64,000 nt of DNA from Udeniomyces pyricola (GCA_039545295.1 BCIK01000014.1:476976-540975), one strand, 5' to 3'; counted from the stretch's first letter, positions 10,977 to 23,538 are shown. A program made the numbers and translations. The notes: generated by a model not told the origin, from the sequence alone.

Positions 10977-13772
10977 ATGTCCGCACCACCCCCACCTCCA
11001 CCGACGAGAACCGTCAAGCCCGCGTCTACCCCCTTCAGCGCCACGACGACAGATCCCCCTCCTCGGGCGTGGAAGGCGAGGCTCAAGTCCTTGGGCGCCG
11101 TCGGTCTCGAGAAAGGCATCAAAGTCAGCGACTGGGCAGGTGGACACATGAATAACCTTGCTGAAAAGGTCCGTATCCTGACTCTACGCTCGGTCGTCCA
11201 TGGGACGGCATCGGTGTGGAAAGATAGCAAGGCGTGTCAACGCGATTTGGACAGGCTCGTTCGGCTGCAGATCGCGTCATCCCGTGTGCGCTGACCGATC
11301 AAGGGCCTTTGGCGTTCATTTATGTTGCACAGGCAGGTAGCGAACGGTTTTACCCAACCACGGGAGATTTTCCACTCGAGATGGACAAGGCAGCTAGGAT
11401 CCTTCGAGCATTTACGGGTGAGCACGAGGCTATCATCGTTCTCCGCTGCGTAACAAAAGTGAAAGTCGCGCGTGGAACGAACCCGCTTTTCCCCTTCCTG
11501 TTGGAAGAAAACCTGTCTGATTACTTCTTCGACGTCTTCTCTCAACAAATAAAATAAAACAAATGTTGGCGGATGTGTTTATCAGTCGATGGCCTCGAGA
11601 CGACAATATCGACCGAGGTCAAGGGTATCAAGAGACAACAGAAAGTTCTGCGCAAGATCCCCCCTGCTATCATCCAATCCGCCTCGGGACTCGCTATCTT
11701 CACCTCGATGCGCACGGGAATTGCTCCGTTTGGCGGGGCCGGTGGCAGTGGTATCGTAGTGGCCAAGCTTCCAGACGGCAGTCAGTATTCTACATCTGCT
11801 CTCTATCGCTTTGTTCTTTGCATCCGAGCGACGAGTAAATGCTTATACTTGAATTATGCTTACGTGTTTGTTTCGCAGCCTGGTCTGCACCGTCGTGCAT
11901 GTCCCCAAACAATCTATGTTCGTCCCTACTTCATCAGCCGGTCACCCTTGTCCGGATATTCTTGGAATCCAGCCACTCGTAACGTGCGTTACTGACTGCT
12001 GATGCATTACACTGACACATCGCCCAACAGCTACCGGCTTGATGTTCGGCGTGGATATATACGATGCTGTTCTGGTACGTAGAGTCATAAGCTTGCGATG
12101 CTCTTGGTCGTGTGAATCATCTCTGAACACTTGGTCTTACTCCTTTCCCTCGATCAGATCATCCGAACTCAGCAAGCACTCGATTCGTTCAAGAGTCACA
12201 AGGCCACCTTGGGTAGCGAGTAAGCGTCACGAGCTTTCCTCACGCATGTCACGCGTCCTCCAGTGGCGTCGAACCACTGACTCTAACTGTCGTTCTTCAT
12301 CCGTATCTCTGGCTATCGTAGCATCGGTATTGCGGCCGGTCCGTTCGGGATGGGAGGGGCGGCGGAGATGGGGCTCGAAAAGGCCCCCGTCCTTAGTTAC
12401 ATGAGGAGCCGAGGTGAGATAATGAGACGTGTTCTAGAATGTGGTACGTATCGTCAATTTTCCTGACCTGTTTTCTTTGGTGCTTATCTGTAGGTCTTTA
12501 TGCGGGTGTACAACTGGTCGGACAGGTGTTCGTCGATCGGTTTGACGAGAACGCTGCCATGTACCATTGGCCTGGGTAAGCCAACCATTCCAATGTTTTC
12601 CGGCGAGATCTCACGTCGTGTCTGCGACATCGGAAAGAAGAACACGAACAGGCATGGGACTGAATATACGCTTCATACATTGCTTCACCATCTATTTGTT
12701 CCACTTCTATAGCATCAAGGCAGGCGATATTCTGGCTGGCAAAGTCAGGGTTCCGCATGAAGCTGCATCTCTTCAAAGGGCGCTTCAGGACGCCGAGTCG
12801 GGCAAAGCACAAACGCTCAAAGGCAATACCCTCGATGTCGCCATCATCCCGAGCGAACAAGTCGCACTCGATTCGATCGAGCTCGAGGAAGGAGAGGTTT
12901 TGCGACTGCCTCCGACACCTACCATGACAGCAGAGGAAGAGGCCAGAGATAAGGCGCACGGTCTGGAGATTGGTGAAGAGGAGATGGAAATGATTCGTCA
13001 GGCCGAGAGGCAGGGAAGGTTGAGCATGCCCTTGCTCCCACACTATCAGGAGGCTGAAACTTGGCATGACCCTGCAGGCGACGCTCCGGGAACAGAAGAT
13101 GGCAGGGAGGTGGTTGGGCTCGGAAGGGAGAAATCCGAGGCCGGTTTGGTGGGTGTTGGAATCGACCTTTCTCCCAAAGCGGGCGTTTCAGATCAATCAT
13201 CAACCCTTGCAACGACCAGTACTCCTCCTCCACTTCCCTCGAGGTCCGGGCCTCCGTCAAGAATCGCCAGTCCCCCTATCATTCCCAACGACGAAGGCGA
13301 GGCCGTTCCCCTTTCGGCAACGAGTGAGAAGGAGCTGTTACGGGAGAAGATTGCCAGGGATGCCGAGGTTGAGAGGCAAACTCGAGAGGATGAGGCAGGA
13401 CTACCAAGCTATGACCAACAGGATCCTGTACAGTCCGATCTGGCTGCCCCCGCTATGTTCGCCGCGACTAGTGAGGTGTCTACTCCCCCTTCTTCGACTT
13501 TCGACGATGCCGCCGCCGCCGCCGCCCCCGTTGCTGTTCACTCGGTACCCCCAGCCCCTTCATACCCACCTGTTCTTCCACCTCCGTCGCATCCTGCTGT
13601 TGCCTCTGCAGCGCCTCCATCCCTTCCGGCCAGAAGGCGGGTCCCACCTCCTCCGACTTCGGCCCCTTTGGCCGGAGAGGAGTCTAAACTCGATGGGCTG
13701 ACTAGCGGGATGGAGGATGTATCCCTTGAAGATTCTGTGGGAGGAGAGAGGAAAGGCGAAGGGGTGGTGTGA
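10977..13772 (+). CDS. SYLF-domain protein (Ysc84/SH3YL1-type) without SH3 domain
   Basis: Nine exons (10977-11168, 11333-11417, 11586-11780, 11879-11917, 12031-12074, 12158-12219, 12322-12413, 12494-12575, 12713-13772) encode 616 aa. Residues ~65-300 form a complete SYLF (DUF500) domain: KAARILRAF, then IPPAIIQSASGLAIFT, GAGGSGIVVAKLPDGTWSAPS, TGLMFGVDIYDAVLIIRTQQAL, AAGPFGMGGAAE and SRGLYAGVQLVGQVFVDR. SYLF domains bind phosphoinositides and, in yeast Lsb3/Lsb4 and mammalian SH3YL1, actin, at endocytic sites. Those proteins end in an SH3 domain; this one instead has a ~300-residue disordered tail with proline motifs (PPPLPSRSGPPSR, SLPARRRVPPPP) and an LPSY motif. It may therefore be bound by SH3 proteins rather than carry an SH3 itself. 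The intron after 11917 starts with the uncommon GTTCGT. Confidence 0.85.
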
Positions 13773-14213
13773 TTTGGATAGGTCGATGATGCGACTGTAG
13801 GCAGCTAGCTGATCGCGGGTGTAATATTATTACGCAGATTGAGTGTTGACGGCTTTTAGTCTGGTTATGAGGGACTCTCTATGACGATTTTCATGACGTT
13901 TGATGACTCTAGCAAATGCGATGGATGGAATACAGTATATCGTAGACATGTGTGGTTGATGATTGCGTTCAAGAAGGTCCATTAAATAATAAACAATCGA
14001 ATATATATCCAACTTGATCGACCGTGGCATGTTCATGTCGGCCTGCTTCGACTGCGTGCTCGTCGCGTCAGTCAACACCGCATCCGTCCAGTCCATCTAG
14101 CTATTATACAGCTCCCATCAGTCCTCACCACCGCACTCTCCTCCTCTGGCCCTCCTCAAATCCCTCAGCGCCTTGGCTCCTACTCCAGCCTCGAACCTTT
14201 GCTTTCTAGAACC
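13773..14213. other. intergenic region between SYLF and IVY1-like genes
   Basis: About 440 bases. A/T-rich sequence around 13980-14010 probably belongs to the 3' region of the SYLF gene; 14095-14213 is C/T-rich leader of the next gene. Nothing else seen. Confidence 0.5.
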
Positions 14214-17200
14214 ATGGCCACCGCTCAAGAGCGACGTCGGCCTCGACTCGATTCCCTTCGCTCGGTGACCTCGTCAACCCAGGCTTCAAGCGGGGCTCGG
14301 CCCCCTTCCCCTACCTTTAGCACCACCACCGTTGGATCCAAGCCACCAGGCAGTGCCTCAGGACTGTCAGTGTATACATTGATGCATTAACTCCATATAT
14401 CTTTTGTTCCCCGAATCGGACACGGACAAGATGACTAACCGTTCCTCGGCTTGTTATCCTTCTTTCCTCTCGGCGCGCTTCCGATCCGCTGTTCTGGCGC
14501 TACCATCTACACAGACTCATCACCCGAGCCGATCTTCGCGAGGCCCTTCGATGCTACGAAGATATGATGGTCGCGTCCAAAGTCAGCCATGATATCCTCT
14601 TCCAGTCTATCGACATGCATCATCTCACATGCAGTAGCTGGCTCATTAACCCCTCGCCTTCTCCCTTGCTCTTATCGTCTGCATCTCCCAATCTGTCTCG
14701 CTGGCCCATGGTGGTCGTAGAATTACCGGCAAGCGCTCATTTCCAAGGCACGTGCGACGGCAGAACTTGCTTCGTCCATGGAGGCCTGCTCGAGGTAAGT
14801 CGTCGGCAAAATTCCAACTCGCGATGATGGAAGCGGGAGAGAGAACACACCCCAGGTCCAACTGCCTTGCTTCCTTCTGACACCTTCCTTGACCCCTTTC
14901 CGTGTGGATTCTTCTTAATATACGCAACTTACCATCGATTCAATCCTGGCATCTGCTTTGCTCTCTGACTGACCGGACAAGGCTCAAAGGGGCGGATCAT
15001 TCCGGACCGGGATTGCAAGCGAGCGCAGGGTTCTATTTTGTCCTGTCTAACGGAGAGAACGTCTTGGCCGACTCGTTCTACAAGGTAAGTTGCAACTCAT
15101 TCGATTCGGATGAGGAATATCATGATGTCGTGCATCACTATCACATTCGTTGGCCGAGCAGTAGTCGTGACCCTTTCGTGCCGGATTGACCCAAAGGAAA
15201 GTAACCGCCTAACGTCTCCTTTTGGTTTTTTCTCTCTCCTTCTTTCTTGGTCTTACTCAACAGAATTTTGAGATCCCCCTGCTTCATTCCCTTGATACTT
15301 ACCGGCAAGATACTGTCGACCGACAGCTCAGTTACGAGCATCTTCTCATCGCTAAGACGAAAATCATCCGAGAGACCGAGGCGAGCAATCTCAAGCTCAG
15401 TCGCAGCTCCAAGAAGGGCAAGGGACCTGGCAGAGACCTGGCTAGCTTCCGACGCACGCTTGAGATGCTCCAGAATCAGGTCGATGAGCTCGATCGTATT
15501 AAGGGAGAGTGAGTTTTTTGTTGTTGTTGTTATTATTATTATGGGGTCTTGGCTCGTTTGGGCGTGATTGATGGCTCTACGGTTGAGTCGAAGCTCACAC
15601 CTTTGTCCCGATGGACCTTACACTCCCTTGTTTATCTTGTCAAGATATTACGCAGAGGTTGAAGAGGCAGAAGATGAACTATGGGAGGGCATCTTGGAAA
15701 AGATTGGAGCTGTACTCAAGACTCAACTAGAGGTGATCTCGTCCTTCTTCTCTGTTGATCATCTGGCGTTTTCATATGACACTTGCATAGAGAAAATGAT
15801 CCACCGACTGACTCAAGTTGGATCTCACATGCAGATATACGACCGCATCTCGAGCAAGGCGACCGATCCCGTGCTCGAACCTCTCCTATCGAGCCACCCA
15901 GGTGCGTGTTTCGCTCACTCGTGCTTGCTGCTAGCTTAGATATCTCACGCAGATCACGTCCTTTCTGCTTGACATAGATCCATTTGAAGTTTACGCTCCT
16001 ACCGAAACGGACTCTGCTGCGCCTGGTCCACTCTTTTCGATCCTTCCTCCGATCGGTTTGCCTTCATCCATTGCGTCGTCCAGCAAGACTTCGCCTTCGC
16101 ATGCACTTCGAACGTCTTCGACGACGTCTCTCTCTCGCTCCAACTCATCCAACCCAACGAATCGAACCTCTGCTACCGCAGAGACTGCTACGACCGTCAA
16201 TCCTTGTTCAAATACCTCACCGAGGCCATCTCCTCCCTCGCGAGGATCTGATGGAAGCGTCTCTGGAAGTCCCCGAATTGGTTCGCGTGATACCGTTGAG
16301 ATCCACTCTACGCCTCCCCCGACATCGTCGTCGTCTTCTTCTTCGCTGCACAAACGCTCATCCCGATCGAATGAGCTCATGACACCTACCAGAACCGCCA
16401 ATACTCCCACCTTGTCTACCAATGGGAACGGCCTCAATGGACGATCGAGGAGTGCAACTTTAGAAGGGCCCGATGATGGAGACGACGAAGATGGGTTTCT
16501 TTCCCCGAGGCATGAGCGCTCATCGTTTGGGTTCTCCCGACCGTCAGGCGGCCCGACCTTGGCGTCTATGACCACTCACGTTAGCGATGACTCGACAGAA
16601 CATGAACGTCCCGACTTGTTGAGGCTTGGTTCTTCTGCTTCTTCGACGTCGTCTTTGGTTTCCGACTCGAGCTCGACGACTTCCCTCGCGTCGTCTACGA
16701 CGGCGACTGTCGCGGACAATCGACCTTCCACCACCGTCATCTCCTCTTCATCGACTGACTCGACGACGGCCAAATCGGGACTTCTGGCGTCGCTTCGAAC
16801 ACCCCTGAACCTCGATGATCAGTCATCATCCCGATCATCCTCGCCCTTCCCGACAACGACACGAGATGTTGGAACCGATGAGACCGGCCGAGAGCGTCGG
16901 GGAGGCGGTCGGGTCTTGAGTGTGATTGAGGATGAAGAAAAGTTGGGTGGGGATAACGATGGCAAAGAGGGAAATGAGGAGGAGGAGGATGACGAGGTCG
17001 CTGTCGAGGAGAAGGAAGGGATGAAGATTCCCAGTAGGACCGAGGTGGAAGATGATGATTCGAGTACGATCCATGGGAGAAGTGAGTTTCGACCTGAAGG
17101 GTTGGTTAGTGGTGGGGATGGGGACGTCGAAAGGGTGCAGGAGGTGAGAGTGGATGGAGTGGACCACGCGGAGACAGGGGAAGGCGAAAAGGGGATAAAC

Positions 17201-17392
17201 GATGTTGTAGGGGCAGGGGAAACGAAAGAGCTCACAGTGGTGACATCAGAAGGAAGATCAGATGATGGGGTCGTGGCGACTGAGGAGGATACGGCTGAAC
17301 CAGAGGTGGGTTCCCATCAAGACATCATCATCGCCACCGAGTCATCGGGTCATCCGACGGGAACGACGAGTGGATCTGAAGTGTGGGGATGA
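14214..17392 (+). CDS. IVY1: IVY1-like lipid-binding (BAR/IMD-type) protein
   Basis: Eight exons (14214-14365, 14515-14581, 14721-14794, 14982-15084, 15264-15508, 15645-15732, 15835-15901, 15978-17392) give 736 aa. After a 50-residue basic/Ser leader, residues ~50-300 are almost wholly helical: LITRADLREALRCYEDMM, ALISKARATAELASSMEAC, GFYFVLSNGENVLADSFYK, FEIPLLHSLDTYRQDTVD, LASFRRTLEMLQNQVDEL, YYAEVEEAEDELWEGILEK and ISSKATDPVLEPLL...DPFEVY. This pattern, ending in the SDP/DPF block, matches the Ivy1 family (yeast Ivy1: phospholipid-binding, partner of Ypt7 and Vps33, vacuole membrane). The last exon adds ~440 residues of Ser/Thr-rich then Asp/Glu-rich low-complexity sequence, much longer than the yeast tail. 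A TORC1/vacuole-linked role is inference from the family. Confidence 0.75.
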
Positions 17393-18982
17393 AAAGGAAA
17401 CTGCGCGTAGGATTCAAGGGGGGTTTTTTTTTTTCCTTGCCGATCGCTGCATTCAAGAGCTTGTCGCGTGTTAGTTAGGCGGTAGTGATGAATTGCGCTG
17501 GCTGCCTTTTTCTCCTCTTTCCCCTCCTTTTTTCATGACCGTCACCTCCCTCCTCCCCTCTCCCTTGTGTTGACTCACTCTTGATTGATCACAACCACCG
17601 CCCTCCTTCCTCCTTTTCTCTCCTCACCAATACATATATATATATCCTGGTCCAACGTCCTCGAGCCATTTACCCCTTACTACCATTTCGACGCGGATTC
17701 CATACTCGGCTAGCCAACCCGAGCTTCGATCCTTTTCCCCTTCACTCTTCTTCTTTTGTTGTGGTTTGTGTCGATGCTGTTGTTGTTCTTCTTGCCTTCT
17801 TCTTCTTGGTTTCTCCTTTCTTCTTCTTCTTCTTTTCCCTCTCTTTTTTTTTTTCTTTAAGCCTTTCTGTTTCTGTTTCTTTCTTTGCGTCTCTCTCTCC
17901 AGTCATTTTTTTGTCTCTCTAAATCGTCCTCTTCTCCAAAACCCTCAATCAACTCTCTGTCCTCTTGCTCCTTTTTTCCCCTTCCAATTCGTTTTTTTTT
18001 TTTTTTTTTTCACACTGCAATCTCTTTTTTCTTCTTCTCTTTTTCAGCTTCAAGGGCTAAGCCAAGGGAACGAGAAGGAGGAGGAGGGGGAGGAGGTTAT
18101 CGGATACATGCATAGAAAAAAAAGGAAAGCGTCGAGAGAGCAAAAGGAACGAGGAGGAGGACGAGCTGAGTTAAAGGGAGGAAAAGGAGGGGGGGGGGAT
18201 ATCAGAGGGCACGAGGGAGGGAGGAAGAGAAAGGAGGGAGGGATACATGTAAGAAAACAAGAAAAGGGAAAATCCGCGAAAGTTGGTCGTTCCGACTCTT
18301 GAGAAAGAAAGAAAAAAAAGAAGAAGAAGAAGAGAAAAGGGGATCTAGATTTTTTTTTTTGGAGAAGGGGGATTCTTTAAAAGCGGGAGATCGTGGAGAA
18401 CGATGAAGGAGGTAATGGAGGAAGAGGAGAGGGGGGGGGGGGGAACAGGAGGGGAGAGGAGGTAAGGAAAGCAAGGCTCTGATGTACACTTGGGGAGCGT
18501 GAATGAGACAAGCACGGTTTGGGATGTACGAGCAGAAGAACCTCCGGGAGAGAAGAGAAGTAGAGCGAGAGCGAACGAGCGAGCGAGCCAACGGGAGAAG
18601 GATATAGAACAAAAAGAGAAAAGAGGGGAGAAAAAGACACAGTGGGCTTGTTTCGGGATGAGAGATTCCGGGGTTTTCGTTTTTGTTGGTGATGATGTTG
18701 TGGTTGTTACGATGGTTTGTCTGTTTAGAAGGCCTCTCGAAGGTTCACAGGAACCTAGAACGAGAACGAGAAAAAAAAAAGATAAACAGAAGAAAAAGGA
18801 GATGGGAACGAAGGAAGGGAAGGACAAGGATTGATCAGTTCCAATAAACAAGTAGGGGGAGAGGAAGGGGGGTGGGGGGTGGGGAATGCAAACGTGTAGT
18901 CGTCTTTCGACAACTCAACGGATCCAATGGAAGAAGGTGAAGCAGCGGAAGGGGTCATTGTTCTTTTTGTTTTGTTTCGTCT
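17393..18982. other. convergent intergenic region with polypyrimidine/polypurine switch
   Basis: This lies between two convergent genes. From about 17500 to 18055 the + strand is overwhelmingly C/T with T-runs; from about 18057 to 18860 it is overwhelmingly A/G with A- and G-runs. Thus the sense strand of each gene's 3' flank is pyrimidine-rich and the bias flips at one point. The long frames here (for example 17766-18302 + and 18345-18851 -) are composition artefacts. No RNA gene seen. Confidence 0.65.
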
Positions 18983-21900
18983 TCAAAGACTCACTTCCGA
19001 ACATTTGAACTTGTACGCGCATTCGATCGATCGCAACATTTCGACGTCGCCCCCGTTGGCTTGGATCATGTTGACAATCACGCCGGGAGGTCGACCGTTC
19101 GAAGGCGCCACCGCAGGAGCAACGCTAAATTTTTTTTTGAGACGTCCATTTTCAGAAAGGAATCATGGAAAGCGTAAGTAATTAGGTTTGTGAGTGCGTT
19201 TTTTTTTCTTTTTTTTCTTTTTCTTTTTCTTTTTGAAACAAAGAGAGAAAATAACAAGTGTAACGGAAAAACAAAGGGTCTCTTCGACTGACCGTTGAGC
19301 ATACCCCTCGACCGACCTCGGCAGGTCATAATTGATCACCACGCGCACTGGACCCGATTCGTTCGTCTTGACGGTCAGCTCGAACACGACGAGGACTTTG
19401 CCCCGAGCGTGACCGCCGTGGCCGTGAGCAGTAGGAGGCATTCGGAATTTTTGAAGCGCGGCTAGTCGAGACTGAGGGTTCATGTCGGGGTGCTGTTTTT
19501 GGGAGAGAAAAAAATGTTACGGTTTGATATGTTAGGATACATAAAAGACAGAGAGAGAGAGAGAGAGCCAAACAAACGGGAAATCCCCCCCCTTTTTTTT
19601 TCGAGATACGAACCAGGAAGACCACGTCAAACCCCTTGCTAGCAAGCTTGTATCCCACGGCTTCCAGCACACTCTCTCCTCCCACATAAACGATGCCGGG
19701 GAGGACCGATTCGTCGTCGACCAAATCGGCCAAGGCGTCCAGCTTCCATTCTTTAGCCTGATTGGCTTCTGCGCCCCCTGGGCCACCACCCCCGGCTCCG
19801 ACAGCTCGACCCGCTCCAATCGCACCGGCACCACCCCCGACAGGAGCCGATGAATCCGAAACGACTCTCGCTCCACCCGAGCTACCGGCTGTGAAAGCAA
19901 GGTAGAGGTACAAGTGTTTGAGTCCTCCGCCAGCTCCCCCGCCAGGTGTCTGAGGCCCTCCGCTTGCCCCATCGAACCCGCCAGTGGTCGAACCGAGTTG
20001 AGGCGTGTTCATGCCTCCCGGCTGAGACCCCCCGCCTTCTCGTCGCACGAGGACCCGGACGGGCTCTCGAACTTGGATCGCGTTGGAAAAGTTGAGGACG
20101 TCCTGAGGGACCGTATTGGAGAACAGGCAAGTTTGGCGATCAACCCCGCTAGGGTTCGTGCTCGGCGCCGAAGGATCACCACCGGTGGAGGCGAGAGAAG
20201 GGGATCCAATCGCTCCGGCTGGGTTAGAAGCTTGGTTGGGGAATCGACGAGAAGCTGTTCCGGGGAAAGGGTTGTTGGACGAAGGATTGAAAGGTGATGA
20301 GGCACCGACGTCAAAGGGCGATTGGGGGACTGCGGGGGACATGACGCCGTTGGTCGTGTTGGAGACCACACGCGACCTAGGCAGAGGGAAGCGCTTGACG
20401 ACCTCAACCTGGAATTGGAAGGGAGAAAGGAATATGACAATGAATGATTGACCCATTTAGGTAAAGACCCCAGGAAGCCGCATGTCTTCTGGGGCAAAGG
20501 AGATGAATAAACTTACGACGTGCTCGTACAGATTCCTTGCAATGAGCTGGTCAACCTCGTCGATCTGCATGACCGCCAGCACAAAACAAGAACCCGTCAA
20601 GCTGTGAGCCTGTAAACTTTGACGAGGAAAATTTGAAGAAGAAGAAAAAAGAGTCCTACTCACGACCAAGAACCGAACGCCATCGCCACTAAGTCCACGG
20701 CCGCTCGTACCGCCCGAGAAGAGCTCTCCGATCTTGGCGGGAGTTCCGATCACCACAGCGGGGGCGATCATTCGTTGCTCGTCGATCCATGCACCAGTGC
20801 CGGAGGTAGCAGTGACGGGACCCGTACAGAGCGAAGATCGAACGCCGAGGGGCGAAGCGAGGTCTCGTACACTGAAAGAGAAAGCCAAAAAAAAAAAAAA
20901 GCCAGAATCGTGAATGGAACATCCTATTAGCAAAAAGAAAAAGGACTTCAAAAAACCCGCCAACAACCAGCCTAAGCTTTCAGTCTCGCAAAAGGCCCGT
21001 GAGTCAAGACGTACAGTTTCGAAGCCTGCGTGGCCTGATCGACCGTCGTCGTGATGATGACGATCTGCGGTCCTCGGTACGGGTTCGACAGTTGATGCGA
21101 GAGACAGAGGTTGATGGCGGGAACGACGTAAGCAATAATACGCTCCTGCGTGGGCGGGCTAGAGAGAAGGAAAGCGACACGGCTCGTCCGATGTTCAGTC
21201 ATTCGTGTAAGTCACAATCCGACGCGTATTCAGGTCGAGAACATACGCTTGTGCAATGATGTCTGACCCCCGGAGAAGGAAAGGCAAAGCTCGCTGTTGG
21301 ACCTTGTTAGGTGGTCCGATACTATATTGGGAAAAGGGGCAAAAGAAAAAAAGAACAAACGAAGTTCATCTCGGTTCGTGTCACGTTTGCATGTCAACCC
21401 GGAAAGAGTTTTCATCACAGACAGACTTACCCATACTTGAGGATTCCCCTCAGAAGCTCCGGCACAAGTCCAACTTGATCCCACTTGGCAATGTTATGGC
21501 TCGCGCCGGGACCTAGGCTGCTGCCTCCTGGAGTGAGGGGACCAGGTGCGGGTCCTGGCCACCCACCCTGTGAGTTCGATGGGTCGGGCCCTCCGCCAAT
21601 GATCTGGGATACCGGAAATGAAGGAAAAGAAGCGCCGATGCAGTCAACGCGGTATTAGGATGGATGGCCAAGGTCGAAACATAAAAATGGGACAATGAGG
21701 AGAAAGGAGATGAAGGAAACAAGATGAACGGCCCCCGAAATGAGAAACGTACCTCGAACGAATCCATTCGTCCAAAGTTGCCGATGGGCCGTCTAGACTT
21801 GAGACCACCTGATCCTTCTCCATTCGGTCCCACGCCGCTAAAGCTCCTTGGTCCGACGCCTGGTCGACCTCCACCGGCGAGGGTTCCGCCAGGCGTCGTC

Positions 21901-23538
21901 GGGCCGTTTGCGTTGGGGTTGCCCCACTGAGGGTTGCTACCGCTGGACGTGTTGATCGAAGGGGACGCCATCGGTCTTCGAGGTGATGTTCCATCGGGGT
22001 AAGGGTTGCCGATCATGGAAGGGGAAGCAAGGGGAGCACTTGACTGCTGCTGCGGCTGTTGGAGGGGATCGTTGTGATCTCCTCGGGGAGTGCTAGAGTT
22101 GGAAGTCGACGTGTTGATGGCGAGTTTCGACGTAGGCAAGACGAGGTTAAACGCCGCACCAGCCGTACCCGCTCCACTACCAAGCGGATGCCTGCTCTCA
22201 AAAGGGGTTCCCGCGCCGGGGGTGAGCATGCTACCACCCGGCGTAAGCATACCGCTTCCACTGGGGTCTCGCGAGTGGCTAAGAGGCGGAGGGAGGCCCG
22301 AGACAGACGGCGTGCCCGGTCGGGAAGAAGATGCCGTCACCGGATCAAAGCCAGGGAGCGGATGACCAAAGTTGTGCTGCGAGACGGCGAGGGCCTGAAG
22401 TTGGGCCACCGATGAAGAGAGCGCGATGACTTGACTGGTGATGAGCTTGAAGGCCTCGGATGAGGTGAGGGCGTCCTCTTCGTTGTTGCGCTCGTGCTGC
22501 GAGCCAGAGTCGGAGGCAGAGGCAGAAGAGGACGAGGAGTTTGAGTTGGCGATTGAAGAGGGGCTGGGACCAGCACGGAGGAGTGTCGAGAGAGTGGTGT
22601 TGATGGTCGAGAGCTGAGAAGCAAGGGTCGAGACCGAATTCTCCTGGTGCTGGATCCGATGGAGAAGGAACTAAAAGGAAGTAGAAACGATAGGGATCGA
22701 GGGACTGTTCAGCGCTTTTGTTGAGAGAGCGAGAGTGTTCCAAGAAACATCTCGAGGGATGCCATTGATGGTGCCTGTACCGGCTGGATGGCGTTGATTA
22801 TTCTCCATTGTGGCCACGAGGAAAAACTTGCCCTCGAAAAAGTCAGAGACAACTATGGATGAACGAGTGGGCACGAACCTGGACCAAAGGGCTCTTCTTC
22901 AACAGTCTCTCAAACTCCTCGTCTCCTCCCGTGGCACTCTCGATTCCTCCGTTGGCCTTGCCGCTCGGGATGACGCCCCCGCCGATGCCCAAGCCATGAG
23001 CGGCTTCCCACCCATCGCTCTTATCACTCGCTCCACTGAGTCTGTTGCGATTCACGCTTGCGCCTGCGCTCGCCCAGGGATCTTCGCCCGAACCAGCTCC
23101 GCCCCTGTTGCTTCCGGGCGCGATCTTCCTGCTGAGACCGGGAGGGGGAGCTCCTGCTCCGGGGCTCATGACGCCAATGGTCCCACGCAAGCTTTGCTCC
23201 CTGTTGAGAGAGGCGTTCGACTCGATGGCGGTGTTGGAGGGAACACTTCGCAAAGGTGGGGGAGCTGGACCCGAGTGATGAGGGGATGAAGGGAAAGCAC
23301 CGGGAGGATTAGGCGTTCCTGACGCTCGCGTGCTGGAAGGGTTGGTGGTGCTCGGCGCGGCAATCGAGGAGTTGACGAGGGGGGACGAGGCGGACGGTGT
23401 AGTAGAGGATGTTGGTTGCTGATCAAAGAAAGAGGTTGAATCGGTGCTCGCTTCGCCCGTAGGAGAAGGCGAGAAGGAAGTATGCTGGGACCGAAGGGGG
23501 GAAGGCGAGGGGAGTCCGTGAAGATGACTAGACGGCAT
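18983..23538 (-). CDS. eIF4A-like DEAD-box protein with degenerate catalytic motifs
   Basis: Ten exons on the minus strand (23538-22879, 22670-21753, 21603-21431, 21321-21247, 21158-21015, 20871-20664, 20564-20517, 20408-19614, 19492-19293, 19124-18983) join in frame to 1120 aa. Residues 1-560 are Ser/Pro/Gly-rich with a helical segment (FERLLKKSPLVQFLLHRIQ). The C-terminal half aligns along its length with eIF4A: WDQVGLVPELLRGILKYG, Q-motif area VQQRALPFLLRGSDIIAQA, GTPAKIGELF, a DEVD box (about residue 728), SNT in place of SAT (about 839), INYDLP near motif V. Motif I reads APPTQERI where eIF4A has SGTGKT, so the Walker lysine is Arg and the glycines are gone; motif V is replaced; motif VI HRxGRxxR reads QRVAPAVAP. 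ATPase activity is therefore unlikely. Between DEVD and SNT sits a ~75-residue insertion. The start ATG is the first in frame; an upstream exon cannot be excluded. Confidence 0.75.

Noticed and set aside
16819..17235. 138-codon minus frame within the IVY1-like tail
   Set aside because: Antisense of Asp/Glu/Ser repeats gives Ser/Pro/Phe low complexity with no independent support.
17766..18851. Long frames on both strands (178 and 168 codons)
   Set aside because: They are produced by T- and A-runs in the polypyrimidine/polypurine zone and encode runs of Phe, Leu, Ser or Lys, Arg, Gly.
18983..23538. The eIF4A-like gene as a plain pseudogene
   Set aside because: Ten exons stay in frame over 1120 codons with proper splice sites and retained structural motifs; only the catalytic motifs are altered.
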